Shown: positions 22,641-30,429, numbered from the stretch's first letter. The stretch: 30,481 nucleotides of DNA from an uncultured Ruminococcus sp. (GCA_900541495.1 UQKC01000030.1:1-30481); one strand, 5' to 3'. The notes: generated from the letters alone by a model not told the origin. A program made the numbers and translations.

Positions 22641-24929
22641 TTATCCCTCGTCTTTGATGATGAAATAAACTTCGATGATAGTACCCTTTGGAACGATGTC
22701 GCCCTCGGCATAGTTCTGACTGTGTGCGACCGCACCTGCGTGGCTCGATGCACCGTCGCCTGCCTTGAAGTTGAGGTCGGCTTGCGTAAGGGTATAATTT
22801 ACGTCCGAAAGCGACATTCCGATAACGTTCGGAACGGTCGTATAATCGGTTTCGGGGTTATCTTCCGTATAGAGTATGACTTTTCCGTTTCGGCGGAGCG
22901 AGCTTCCGCGTGACGGTATCTGAGCAGTGACGTATTCGCCGTCGCCGATAACAGTGTACTGGAGGTCGAGCGCTTCAAGCGTAGAACCTGCGGCTTCGGG
23001 AGTCTGACCCTCAACGTTCGGAACGGTAACGCCAAGCTCTTCGAGCTCGTCATCGGTGTATTCGGGGTAGTAGCCAAGGTAGGGGAGAGCCTCCTTGAAT
23101 GTATTCGATACAACAGGGCAGGCAACAACGCTTCCGTAGTACATAAGCGAGCCGTTCTGATCTCTTGCGGTCGGTTCGTCTACCATTACGAGCATAATGA
23201 TATCGGGGTCGTTCGCAGGAGCAAAGCCGCAGTAGGAAGAAACATAAAGGTCGGATTCGCCCGTCTGGTTCATCTTGTCGATCTTTTCGGAAGTACCCGA
23301 TTTTCCGCCGATGGAGTAACCCTTGATATAAGCGTTTGAACCGCCCTTGTTGTTTACAACGGATTCAAGCACCTGACGCATCTGAGCGGAGGTTTCTTCG
23401 GAGATGACCTGACGCTTTATCGAGGTTTCGGTAGTCTTTATAACGTTTCCGTTCGTGTCAACTATCTTGCTGACAACATAAGGGGTAACGAGATATCCGC
23501 CGTTTACAACAGCCGCATAAGCGGTAATCATCTGGATAGGTGTGATCTTGCTTGTCTGACCGAATGAGCTTGAAGCAAGTTCAACAGGACCCATATTTTC
23601 GGGCTTTACATAGATGCTGTCTGCTTCACCGGGAAGGTCGATGCCCGTCGGTTCGGTAAGTCCGAAAGCTTCAAAATACTTGCAGAAATTTTCCTTGCCG
23701 AGCGCCTGACCTATCTGAATGAAAGCAGGGTTGCAGGAGTTCGTCATAGCCGTGGTGAAGTCCTGCGCACCGTGGGAATATCTCGACCAGCAGTGGATAA
23801 GCTGACCTGCGACATCGATAGCCTGATTGCAGGTGAAAGTTGAATCGAGCGTGATAGCGCCCTCTTCGAGAGCCGCAGAACCAGTTACGACCTTGAATAC
23901 CGAACCCGGGTTGTAAAGCTCGGTAACGGCTTTGTTTTTCCACTGTTTTTCACGGAGCGAAGCATATTCTTCGTCATATTCGGGCGTACCCTCAAGTCCT
24001 GCGAGGTAGTTGAGGTCTTTCTTTGAGTAAATGGAGTTTCTGTCGTTTAGGTCGAAGCCCTCAACAGTAGCCATAGCCTTTATAGCGCCCGTGTTCACGT
24101 CCATAATTATAGCGCAGGCACGTTCCTGAACATTGTTTTCGACAACAGCCTGTTCAAGATATTTTTCAACATAATACTGGAGCGTCATATCGAGGGTAAG
24201 ATACAGCGAGTTTCCGTCCTGCGAATCGTATATCTTATCGTTTTTGTACGGCATTTCGTTGCCGAATGCATCAACGGCGGAGATTATCTTTCCGTCAACG
24301 CCTTTGAGGTAATCATTGTAGTAGGATTCAACGCCGTACACGCCGTCACCCTCATAGTTGGTGAAGCCGATAACGGAAGCTGCGAGCGTTCCTTGTGGAT
24401 AGTATCGTCTTGTGTCAACGTTGGTGTAGATAAGGTCGCCAAGTCCCTCGTCCGAAGCGCGGAGAAGGATTTTATCGGCAATAGGCTTTTCTATCCTCTT
24501 CGCAACGAGCGACCATTTTGAGTTGAGGTCGGAGAGCTTTTTCTGTATCTCACCGGCGGTAACGTTGTCAAGTTCTTCGGTAAGTATCGTCACGCAGGCA
24601 TCGATCTGACGCTGGCGCTCGGTCTTGCCCGTTTCTTCCACTACCTTTTCATTATCCGCGTCATTAAGTCTGTTCGGGTTGAGTATGATCGAATAAACGG
24701 TCGCAGACTGGGCGAGAATTTTTCCGTTCGCATCATAGATTGAGCCGCGGTTCGCGTTCACGACCGTGCTCTGGAACTGGTTGTTGTTCGCCATAGCCTG
24801 ATATTTGCCGTTGTTGGTGATAGATATCCCGAAAAGATTCACCACAATGATAACGGAAAAAACGATCATTGCAGGGAAAATGGCAAGATTCAGCTTCTTT
24901 TTCATGGAGTTGGTTGGTTTCAGCGACAA
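22641..24929 (-). CDS. ftsI: Class B penicillin-binding protein with two PASTA domains (FtsI/SpoVD type)
   Basis: This transpeptidase cross-links septal peptidoglycan outside the membrane. I place the start at TTG 24929, seven bases after GGAAAGGAAG, giving 762 residues; an ATG eight codons further on has no ribosome site. One membrane helix (about 14-36) is followed by the PBP dimerization domain (about 55-245) and the transpeptidase domain: SVFK 343-346, SCN 398-400, KSG 543-545. Two PASTA domains end the protein (about 620-685 and 690-755; TVPNVEG and TVPNVIG starts). In Bacillus such tails occur in SpoVD and PBP2B; as the only class B PBP here it is probably the division enzyme. The 186-base gap to ftsL holds a CAGCAGA/TCTGCTG hairpin pair and a weak GCCTTTAGGC-T6 hairpin. 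Confidence 0.93.
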   Translation of the reverse strand: MSLKPTNSMKKKLNLAIFPAMIVFSVIIVVNLFGISITNNGKYQAMANNNQFQSTVVNANRGSIYDANGKILAQSATVYSIILNPNRLNDADNEKVVEETGKTERQRQIDACVTILTEELDNVTAGEIQKKLSDLNSKWSLVAKRIEKPIADKILLRASDEGLGDLIYTNVDTRRYYPQGTLAASVIGFTNYEGDGVYGVESYYNDYLKGVDGKIISAVDAFGNEMPYKNDKIYDSQDGNSLYLTLDMTLQYYVEKYLEQAVVENNVQERACAIIMDVNTGAIKAMATVEGFDLNDRNSIYSKKDLNYLAGLEGTPEYDEEYASLREKQWKNKAVTELYNPGSVFKVVTGSAALEEGAITLDSTFTCNQAIDVAGQLIHCWSRYSHGAQDFTTAMTNSCNPAFIQIGQALGKENFCKYFEAFGLTEPTGIDLPGEADSIYVKPENMGPVELASSSFGQTSKITPIQMITAYAAVVNGGYLVTPYVVSKIVDTNGNVIKTTETSIKRQVISEETSAQMRQVLESVVNNKGGSNAYIKGYSIGGKSGTSEKIDKMNQTGESDLYVSSYCGFAPANDPDIIMLVMVDEPTARDQNGSLMYYGSVVACPVVSNTFKEALPYLGYYPEYTDDELEELGVTVPNVEGQTPEAAGSTLEALDLQYTVIGDGEYVTAQIPSRGSSLRRNGKVILYTEDNPETDYTTVPNVIGMSLSDVNYTLTQADLNFKAGDGASSHAGAVAHSQNYAEGDIVPKGTIIEVYFIIKDEG

Positions 24930-25115
24930 ATTTGATCTTCCTTTCCAAAGGGGCAAGAGGGGGAATATTCGGTCAATACCATTTAAAATGGCACTATTTA
25001 GCAAAATACGGGCTGCACCAATTTTCTACGGTACAACCCTATTGCCGCAGCAGATTTCTCGGGAAAAAACGCCTAAAGGCTTGTTCACAAAAGTCTGCTG
25101 TAAAATTCTATTTAA

Positions 25116-25589
25116 TTATCCGCGGAGATATTCCAGAAAATCTTCAAACGAGTGCTTTATCTTTACAAAAAAGTTCTCGTTCTCTTCGGGGATATCGATG
25201 ACGTTGCCGTTTTCAATGCTCAGATACTCTATCTGCGATTTGTCCAGCTTCTGCATTCCGAGAACGTCAACAGCGTAATCCTCGACAGCTTTGAGTGCTG
25301 ATTTGCTCTCGATAGCGGTCTGCATACGGACGTTTTCGCTCTCAAGTATCATCACCTGATCGTTGAGCTTGTTGATATCGGACATTACCGTTGCCTGCTG
25401 AACCTTTGGATAGACCACAAGGCTCAGAACAAGCACCGCCATTACTGCGGTTATAAGAATTTTCGGCGCTGAAGCCGTCGGCTTGGGCTTTGCTTTACGG
25501 ACAACTATTTTTGACTTTTCGCCGTCAGTAAGCTTGGGCGCTGCGTTTTCATATTTTGAAAGATCGTATGCTGCGTTTCCTCTGTTCAT
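25116..25589 (-). CDS. ftsL: FtsL-like septum formation protein
   Basis: The 157-residue bitopic protein has a basic N-terminal cytoplasmic segment (to about 41), one membrane helix (about 43-61, ILITAVMAVLVLSLVVY), then an extracellular heptad-rich coiled coil (about 68-105) with the family-like VEDYAVDVLGMQKLDKSQIEYL. FtsL binds DivIB and DivIC and activates the septal synthase. Identity rests mainly on architecture and its place between rsmH and the class B PBP gene, because FtsL sequences are poorly conserved. The C-terminal acidic stretch NVIDIPEENENFFVKIK is longer than in Bacillus FtsL. Confidence 0.85.
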   Translation of the reverse strand: MNRGNAAYDLSKYENAAPKLTDGEKSKIVVRKAKPKPTASAPKILITAVMAVLVLSLVVYPKVQQATVMSDINKLNDQVMILESENVRMQTAIESKSALKAVEDYAVDVLGMQKLDKSQIEYLSIENGNVIDIPEENENFFVKIKHSFEDFLEYLRG

Positions 25590-25613
25590 TTTTTATCCTT
25601 CTCTTTTATCTTT

Positions 25614-26537
25614 TCAAAGCTTCTCGATGATGCGAAGCTTTGCGCTGTGACTTCTTTTATTGTGTTCAAGCTCCTCGGGGGTGGCTTCAATCGGCTTTCG
25701 GTTGACGAGTTTTCCCCTCGGTTTCTTTCCGCATATACACTGAGGAAAATCCGGTGGGCAGGTACAGCCTGTGCAGAAGCTTGCGAATCGCTGTTTGACT
25801 ATTCTGTCTTCAAGTGAGTGGAAAGTGATTATTGCGAATCTTCCGCCGCTGTTGAGCATATCGAAACCGTCGTCAAGAGCCTTGTCAAGCTCGTCCAGCT
25901 CACAGTTTACGGCTATTCTCAAAGCTTGGAAAGACTTTTTGCACGGATTTTTTTCACGTCTGAATTTTGCGGGAATGGAGGAGCAGATAATGTCGGCGAG
26001 CTCGGAGGTAGTTTCGATAGGCTTGTCCGCGCGTCTTTTAATAATAGTATCTGCGATCCTCGGGGAGAATTTTTCTTCGCCGTATTCCCAGAATATCCTG
26101 CGGAGTTCTTCGTAAGAAGCTTCGTTGACGATATCCCTTGCGGAAACGCCGCTCTGAGACATTCTCATATCGAGCGGAGCATCGCCGTGGTAGGAAAATC
26201 CTCGTTCGAGCGTGTCGAGCTGGTGCGATGAAACGCCGAGGTCGAGCAAGATTCCGTCAACCTTGTCAACGTTTTCTTCTGCGGCGATAGCTTTCATATC
26301 GGAGAAGTTTCCCTTTTTGACAACTGCATTATAAGGTGCGAGCCTTTCGGTCGCCGCTGCGATAGCGTCGGGGTCACGGTCGATGCCGATGAGCCTGCCG
26401 CCGTCGGTGAGCCGCTTTGCGATCTCGCAGGAATGTCCTGCGCCGCCGCACGTTCCGTCTATATAAATGCCGTCGGGCTTGATGTCAAGACCCTCGATAC
26501 ATTCGTCAAGCATAACTGAAATATGTGAAAAACTCAT
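25614..26537 (-). CDS. rsmH: 16S rRNA (cytosine1402-N4)-methyltransferase RsmH
   Basis: The enzyme (also MraW) methylates N4 of C1402 in the ribosomal P site using S-adenosylmethionine. The 307-residue length is normal. Motifs are clear: HISVMLDECIEGL at the start, the SAM loop YIDGTCGGAGHS near 25-36, GIDRDPDA near 51-58, DGILLDLGVSSHQLD near 95-109, ERGFSYHGDAPLDMRM near 111-126, and ALRIAVNCELDEL with the C-terminal FHSLEDRIVK. It is the second gene of the dcw cluster, 12 bases behind mraZ. Confidence 0.98.
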   Translation of the reverse strand: MSFSHISVMLDECIEGLDIKPDGIYIDGTCGGAGHSCEIAKRLTDGGRLIGIDRDPDAIAAATERLAPYNAVVKKGNFSDMKAIAAEENVDKVDGILLDLGVSSHQLDTLERGFSYHGDAPLDMRMSQSGVSARDIVNEASYEELRRIFWEYGEEKFSPRIADTIIKRRADKPIETTSELADIICSSIPAKFRREKNPCKKSFQALRIAVNCELDELDKALDDGFDMLNSGGRFAIITFHSLEDRIVKQRFASFCTGCTCPPDFPQCICGKKPRGKLVNRKPIEATPEELEHNKRSHSAKLRIIEKL

Positions 26538-26549
26538 AAGCCGATCTCC

Positions 26550-26960
26550 TTAAAATGCAATGTCCGAAAGAGCGTCCGAAAGCATTTCTTCCGAGATAGA
26601 TTCGCTCATTGCGTTGAAACGTGCACTGTCCCAGATCTCTGCGCGGTCGATAACGCCGAGGACGGTGACATCATGGTCAAGTCCTGCGTATTCGCGGAGC
26701 TGCTGCGGAATGAGGATACGTCCCTGCTTGTCGGGTTCAACGGGGCAGGCTCTTACGATGAAAAGCTTTGCGGAACGAGCCTTTTCCCCCGTGAGCGTTT
26801 TGAGCTTTTCAGTAAAGTTTTCCCATTCCTCTTCGGAAAATACATAAAGGCAGCGGTCAAGACCGATAGTGACGATGAAGCTAAGACCAAGGCGTTCACG
26901 GAGCTTTGTGGGGAAAGCCATTCTGCCTTTTGCATCTATTGTATGCTCATAAGTACCCAT
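26550..26960 (-). CDS. mraZ: Transcriptional regulator MraZ
   Basis: MraZ is a DNA-binding regulator that represses its own dcw operon by binding AGTGG repeats. I start at ATG 26960 (136 residues, MGTYEHTIDAKGRMAFPTKLRERLG), the family's conserved N terminus; a 21-codon upstream extension is not conserved. The two AbrB-like MraZ repeats are visible: DAKGRMAFPTKLRE (9-22) and DKQGRILIPQQLREYAG (near 77-93). The site GGGCGGAAACAG before the start is only a fair ribosome site. Three AGTGG boxes lie behind the upstream promoter, so autoregulation is well supported. Confidence 0.96.
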   Translation of the reverse strand: MGTYEHTIDAKGRMAFPTKLRERLGLSFIVTIGLDRCLYVFSEEEWENFTEKLKTLTGEKARSAKLFIVRACPVEPDKQGRILIPQQLREYAGLDHDVTVLGVIDRAEIWDSARFNAMSESISEEMLSDALSDIAF

Positions 26961-26990
26961 CAAACTGTTTCCGCCCAAGTTCTTCACCGC

Positions 26991-27122
26991 CTTTCCACAT
27001 CGTTTTAAAAAGGTTTTCCACATTTTTATCTGTCGATTTACCGCTGTATTCGGTATATCGGGTCAAGTTTTGCACTTTTTCCACATATTTTTACACATCG
27101 GTTTTCAACACCGTGTGGAAAA
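26991..27122. promoter_or_regulatory. Cluster of DnaA-box-like 9-mers in the mraZ leader
   Basis: TTTTCCACA occurs at 27014-27022 and 27077-27085 and inverted at 27114-27122. CTTTCCACA (26991-26999) and TTTTCAACA (27102-27110) are near matches. Each exact copy is one base from the DnaA box TTATCCACA. The cluster lies in the transcribed leader of mraZ. Another protein may bind instead. Confidence 0.35.
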
Positions 27123-27137
27123 CTCGGTGGAATTTCA

Positions 27138-27174
27138 CCACTCAGACCCACTTTGTGGGATAATTCACCACTTT
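27138..27174 (-). promoter_or_regulatory. MraZ operator boxes
   Basis: On the minus strand AAAGTGG is at 27168-27174 and 27148-27154, and TGAGTGG at 27138-27144. Spacings are 20 and 10 bases, so all lie on a 10-base period, as known MraZ boxes do. They sit just downstream of the promoter -10 box at 27181-27186, a position suited to repression. Confidence 0.8.
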
Positions 27175-27180
27175 AATGAT

Positions 27181-27209
27181 ATTATACACCATTCGCAATT
27201 GATTTGCAA
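27181..27209 (-). promoter_or_regulatory. Main promoter of the dcw cluster
   Basis: On the minus strand TTGCAA (27204-27209) and TATAAT (27181-27186) have a 17-base spacer. MraZ boxes follow at once. The predicted mRNA leader to mraZ is about 210 bases. Confidence 0.8.
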
Positions 27210-27425
27210 CCTTTGAAAAAACTTTCTTCTGAAATTTTTGGATAAATTTCAAGTGATTATTAGTGCAATTTTACTAAGGCAAAGTCATATTATGACGAAA
27301 AAACTGATGCCGAAAATCGAAAACTTTCCGCCGTCACATTTTCGCAATATGGATAGTTCTGTAATTCTTAGCATTTCAAACAGTTAGATTAATAAAAAGT
27401 TTAAAAAATATGTTTAAAAAGGCAA

Positions 27426-27454
27426 TTGTATATGCGGCGATATTAATATATAAT
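27426..27454 (+). promoter_or_regulatory. Predicted promoter of the HD-domain gene
   Basis: TTGTAT (27426-27431) and TATAAT (27449-27454) are 17 bases apart. Transcription would start near 27461, directly before the folded leader element. Confidence 0.6.
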
Positions 27455-27463
27455 TAAGGAAAA

Positions 27464-27618
27464 TGCCGATAAAATTTATACTTTCCGCCTAAAGATACGG
27501 AAAATATGCGGAACGCCGCAAAAAATGCTCTCGGCAGGAATAAAATAGAATATATGTTACGATACGATATATGATATGGGAAAACCCCTGTCAAAGTGGG
27601 GCAGAGCGGTTTTTCCGC
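27464..27618 (+). promoter_or_regulatory. Candidate structured 5' leader (three-way junction) upstream of the HD gene
   Basis: TGCCGA (27464-27469) pairs with TCGGCA (27531-27536) and encloses two hairpins: TTTCCG/CGGAAA (27482-27487, 27498-27503) and TGCGG/CCGCA (27507-27511, 27516-27520). About 40 bases further on, CCCC/GGGG (27585-27588, 27598-27601) nests inside GGAAAA/TTTTCC (27579-27584, 27611-27616), which competes with a local GCGG/CCGC hairpin (27606-27609, 27615-27618). The layout resembles a sensor domain plus expression platform, but I recognise no known riboswitch. The rest of the gap (27210-27425) is AT-rich and shows no gene. Confidence 0.4.
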
Positions 27619-27640
27619 AGTTTATGAAAGGCAAGGTACG

Positions 27641-28180
27641 ATGTTAAAAGCCATTTGTTTCAAGGCAGATCTCGAAAATAAAGACAGCGAATACTACACA
27701 CTCGTTGCCGACCTTCTCGAAAGCAGCGTTGTCCGTCAGATGGAAAATTACACCCACCACGGAAGAACGACCTGCTTTCAGCATTGCTTGAACGTCTCAT
27801 ACTTCAACTACAGGCTTTGCAAGCTTTTCAACCTTAATAAGAGAGCGGGTGCAAGGGCAGGACTTCTGCACGACCTCTTCCTCTATGACTGGCACACACA
27901 TAAGCCTGCCGAGGGAGAGCGTCTTCATGGTTTTACCCACGCAAAGACTTCGCTCGAAAATGCTCAGAAATACTTCTATGTTTCCGCGCTCGAGAGCGAT
28001 ATTATCGAGAAGCATATGTTTCCGCTCAATCTCTGCGCACTTCCGAGATATCGTGAAACTCTCGTTATTGTTTTCACCGATAAGCTCTGCGGCGCAATGG
28101 AGGTCACATCGAATCTTTGGGCAAAACTGCACGAAGCTGTCGAAAGAAAGATCTTCCGCAGAAAGCTCAAAGCTGAATGA
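27641..28180 (+). CDS. HD-domain phosphohydrolase-like protein
   Basis: The 179-residue protein has an HD-superfamily metal site: His48 (CFQHCLNVSYF), His77-Asp78 (AGLLHDLFLYDW), His100 (GFTHAKTSLENA), His125 (IEKHMFPL) and Asp147 (TDKLCGA). HD proteins hydrolyse phosphoesters of nucleotides, second messengers or RNA; the substrate here is not evident. ATG 27641 lies behind GAAAGG; an upstream GTG at 27596 would fall inside the leader hairpin. It is divergent from mraZ, separated by a long gap with its own promoter, and followed by a terminator, so it is probably a single-gene unit. Confidence 0.85.
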   Translation: MLKAICFKADLENKDSEYYTLVADLLESSVVRQMENYTHHGRTTCFQHCLNVSYFNYRLCKLFNLNKRAGARAGLLHDLFLYDWHTHKPAEGERLHGFTHAKTSLENAQKYFYVSALESDIIEKHMFPLNLCALPRYRETLVIVFTDKLCGAMEVTSNLWAKLHEAVERKIFRRKLKAE

Positions 28181-28202
28181 TCGCTGGAAAATAAAAGAGA
28201 TC

Positions 28203-28239
28203 AGCCGTTTCTGATTGGCTTCAGAAGCGGCTTTATTTT
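28203..28239 (+). terminator. Intrinsic terminator after the HD gene
   Basis: AGCCGTTTCTGA (28203-28214) pairs with TCAGAAGCGGCT (28221-28232) with one mismatch, followed by TTATTTTT. The GNAT ribosome site follows directly, so some read-through probably serves that gene. Confidence 0.8.
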
Positions 28240-28261
28240 TGCAGAAAGGGAGCTGTGAAAA

Positions 28262-28819
28262 ATGAATACAGTGAATATTGACGGTATCGAACTTTTCAAC
28301 AGTATGTACCCGAATTTTTTCGAGAGTGTAAAAAAATTGCCCGAAGACGCTGTCTATGAGGAGATGCTTCTTCCGCTCGGGGACAGAAATTTCACATATA
28401 AAAAGGACTTCGGCGAGGATATTTCTTTCGGCTTTTATAACGGCGAAGCCGATGTGCTCAGAGAAGCAATTGAAAAAGTGGACAAGGATTGGGTGCAGTT
28501 TTTTGACGGCGGAAGAGTTTACTGCGGTTACTGCGGCGGAAAGATCGCAAGCTTCTGCCTTGTTGATAATATGGGTGAGTATAACGTGAACGGGCGAACG
28601 CTCAAAGTCGGCGGACCGGGGTGTGTCGGTACTGTTCCCGAATTCCGCCGAAAGGGGATAGGTCTTGCTATGGTCGCAAAGGTCACGGAAATTTTCGCCG
28701 ATGAGGGTTTTGACGTAAGCTACATTCACTACACGGGCGTTGCCGACTGGTATGCAAAGCTTGGCTACAGGACTTTCGCAAAATGGGGAAAGAGCGGTTT
28801 TATCGGAAATAACCCTTGA
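28262..28819 (+). CDS. GNAT-family N-acetyltransferase
   Basis: The 185-residue protein carries the acetyl-CoA-binding motif A of the GNAT fold: VGGPGCVGTVPEFRRKGIGLAMV (about 117-138), with the pyrophosphate loop RRKGIG at 129-134. WYAKLGYRTFAKWG near the C terminus is the usual motif B tail. The N-terminal half (1-80) is not typical and may bind the substrate, which cannot be predicted. The start lies behind AAAGGGAG. It is between a terminator and a Thr-rich lipoprotein gene; no own promoter was seen, so it may be read through from the HD gene. Confidence 0.88.
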   Translation: MNTVNIDGIELFNSMYPNFFESVKKLPEDAVYEEMLLPLGDRNFTYKKDFGEDISFGFYNGEADVLREAIEKVDKDWVQFFDGGRVYCGYCGGKIASFCLVDNMGEYNVNGRTLKVGGPGCVGTVPEFRRKGIGLAMVAKVTEIFADEGFDVSYIHYTGVADWYAKLGYRTFAKWGKSGFIGNNP

Positions 28820-28844
28820 AATAACTGTCAAACTGTGATATAAT
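28816..28844 (+). promoter_or_regulatory. Promoter immediately before the lipoprotein gene
   Basis: TTGAAA (28816-28821) and TATAAT (28839-28844) have a 17-base spacer. The start would fall near 28851, only about 3 bases from the ATG at 28854. Confidence 0.65.
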
Positions 28845-28853
28845 AGTATCATT

Positions 28854-29366
28854 ATGAAGAAATTACTTTTACTTTTTCTGACAATTTCTGCGGCGCTCTC
28901 ACTCTCGGGCTGCGAGGACTACTATCCCTCCAATGCGCCAAGACAGACCGCAACGAATAAAGCCGCCGTGCTTACAACGGTCACTTCGATAGAAACATCG
29001 CGCCCCGAAACCTACAGCGAGTATATCTCATCACTCCACGAAATGGAGTCATCTATTCGTGAGGAAGCCGCTCAGACTGTAGGCGGAATGGTTCGCGATA
29101 CTGCCGTTTCGAGGGAGGACACCGAAACAACATCGGCAATGGAACGCGTTACCGCCGTTTCAAAGGAAACCGCAGGACAGCGCGAAACTGCCGTTACGAC
29201 CGTGCCAAAGACCGAAACTGAGGAAAACGAACAGACCGTTACCTGCGATTCAAATACGGAAAAGACCGAAAGCTCCGTGACTTCGCCAATGTTTGACCTT
29301 TCCGATATACCTGCCGTCCCGAGCGACCGAGTTCAGGCAGATACAGCGCTGACAAACGCACCATAA
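28854..29366 (+). CDS. Thr/Glu-rich lipoprotein of unknown function
   Basis: The 170-residue protein starts with a lipoprotein signal, MKKLLLLFLTISAALSLSGC, with lipobox LSGC and acylated Cys20. The rest is low-complexity, rich in Thr, Glu and Ser (repeated ETAVT- and TTVxxTET-like runs), with no domain I can name. It would be an extended, probably disordered chain on the outer membrane face. Its composition resembles the linkers of the two FecR-like proteins. No ribosome site precedes the ATG, and the nearest promoter would give an almost leaderless mRNA. metA follows 27 bases later. Confidence 0.75.
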   Translation: MKKLLLLFLTISAALSLSGCEDYYPSNAPRQTATNKAAVLTTVTSIETSRPETYSEYISSLHEMESSIREEAAQTVGGMVRDTAVSREDTETTSAMERVTAVSKETAGQRETAVTTVPKTETEENEQTVTCDSNTEKTESSVTSPMFDLSDIPAVPSDRVQADTALTNAP

Positions 29367-29393
29367 ATCTTCAATAAGAGAGGAAACTCCGAA

Positions 29394-30323
29394 ATGCCCA
29401 TTAAAATACCCGATAATCTGCCTGCATTCTCCGTTCTCAACAATGAAAATATCTTCGTTATGCCAAGCGGAAAGGCGGACAGGCAGGATATCCGTCCGCT
29501 GAAGATAGCGATACTTAACCTTATGCCGAAAAAGATAGAAACGGAAACGCAGATACTCCGTTTGCTCTCCAATACACCTATCCAAGTCGATATTGAGCTT
29601 TTGCAGACCGCGACTCATAAGTCGAAAAACACCTCGCAGGAGCATCTTATCAAGTTTTACAAGACGTTCGAGGACGTGAAAGACCAGCGCTTTGATGGAC
29701 TTATCATAACCGGCGCGCCGGTTGAGCAGATGCCGTTTGAGGAAGTTGACTACTGGAGCGAGCTTTGTGAGATAATGGAGTGGTCGAAAACGCACGTCTT
29801 TTCAACGTTCCATATCTGCTGGGCGGCGCAGGCAGGACTTTATTACCACTTTGGCATACCGAAGTATGAACTGCCGCGGAAAATGTTCGGAATTTTTCCG
29901 CATAAGGTCGAAGTTGCGAATCACCCACTCGTAAGAGGTTTCGATGAAACGTTCTATGTCCCACATTCGCGCCATACGGAAGTCCGCAGAGAGGATATAG
30001 AGAAAGTTGATGCGCTGAAAATTCTCACCTCGTCAAATGAATCGGGAGTTCATATCATCGCGGATAAAAACGAGCGATTTTTCTTCGTCACGGGTCACAG
30101 CGAGTACGATAGATTCACACTGAAGAATGAGTATTTCCGCGACCTCGATAAGGGTCTGAATATAAGCGTCCCTGCGCACTATTTTCCGTATAACGACCCG
30201 TCACAGCCGCCGAATTTCACATGGCGATGCCACGCGAACCTTATGTTCAGCAATTGGCTCAACTACTGCGTATATCAGGAAACACCGTATGACCTTGAGA
30301 AGCTGGAAAAGGTTACTTTTTAA
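29394..30323 (+). CDS. metA: Homoserine O-acyltransferase MetA (predicted acetyl-CoA type)
   Basis: MetA acylates homoserine at the start of methionine synthesis. The 309-residue length is normal. Catalytic residues are in the usual numbered places: Cys142 in FHICWAAQAG, His235 and Glu237 in VTGHSEYDR. Residue 111 is Glu (ITGAPVEQMPFEEVDYW). Published work on this family ties Glu111 to acetyl-CoA and Gly111 to succinyl-CoA, so this should be a homoserine O-acetyltransferase despite the usual succinyltransferase name. The start follows GAGAGG. No S-box or other methionine riboswitch is visible upstream; it may be transcribed with the lipoprotein gene. Past the stop, 30324-30429 shows no convincing terminator. 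Confidence 0.96.
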   Translation: MPIKIPDNLPAFSVLNNENIFVMPSGKADRQDIRPLKIAILNLMPKKIETETQILRLLSNTPIQVDIELLQTATHKSKNTSQEHLIKFYKTFEDVKDQRFDGLIITGAPVEQMPFEEVDYWSELCEIMEWSKTHVFSTFHICWAAQAGLYYHFGIPKYELPRKMFGIFPHKVEVANHPLVRGFDETFYVPHSRHTEVRREDIEKVDALKILTSSNESGVHIIADKNERFFFVTGHSEYDRFTLKNEYFRDLDKGLNISVPAHYFPYNDPSQPPNFTWRCHANLMFSNWLNYCVYQETPYDLEKLEKVTF

Positions 30324-30429
30324 TTCGGAATTATTTTTGCTCCGTAATTTTGCGGCGAAATCGTATTTTCGTAGGGGTGGATTCTATATCCGACCGTTTA
30401 ATTGGCAAATTTGTTGGTTAAAACGTGTA

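Noticed and set aside
27304..27340. Hammerhead-ribozyme-like core (CTGATG...GAAA)
   Set aside because: CTGATG is not followed by A, stem II does not form, and no proper stem III closes before a GTC.
27241..27640. Known riboswitches (S-box, TPP, purine, glycine, c-di-GMP, preQ1, fluoride) before the HD gene
   Set aside because: None of the conserved core sequences I know is present; only the secondary-structure pattern suggests regulation.
27797..28852. A 351-codon open frame on the minus strand across the HD and GNAT genes
   Set aside because: It is antisense to two genes with clear domain motifs, spans the terminator between them, has no ribosome site, and its translation shows no recognisable motif.
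28820..29393. Methionine riboswitch or T-box upstream of metA
   Set aside because: The 27-base gap to the previous gene is too short and no conserved core is present.
30324..30429. Terminator after metA
   Set aside because: Short complementary bits (CGGA/TCCG and CGAAA/TTTCG) exist, but no stable stem is followed by a T-run.
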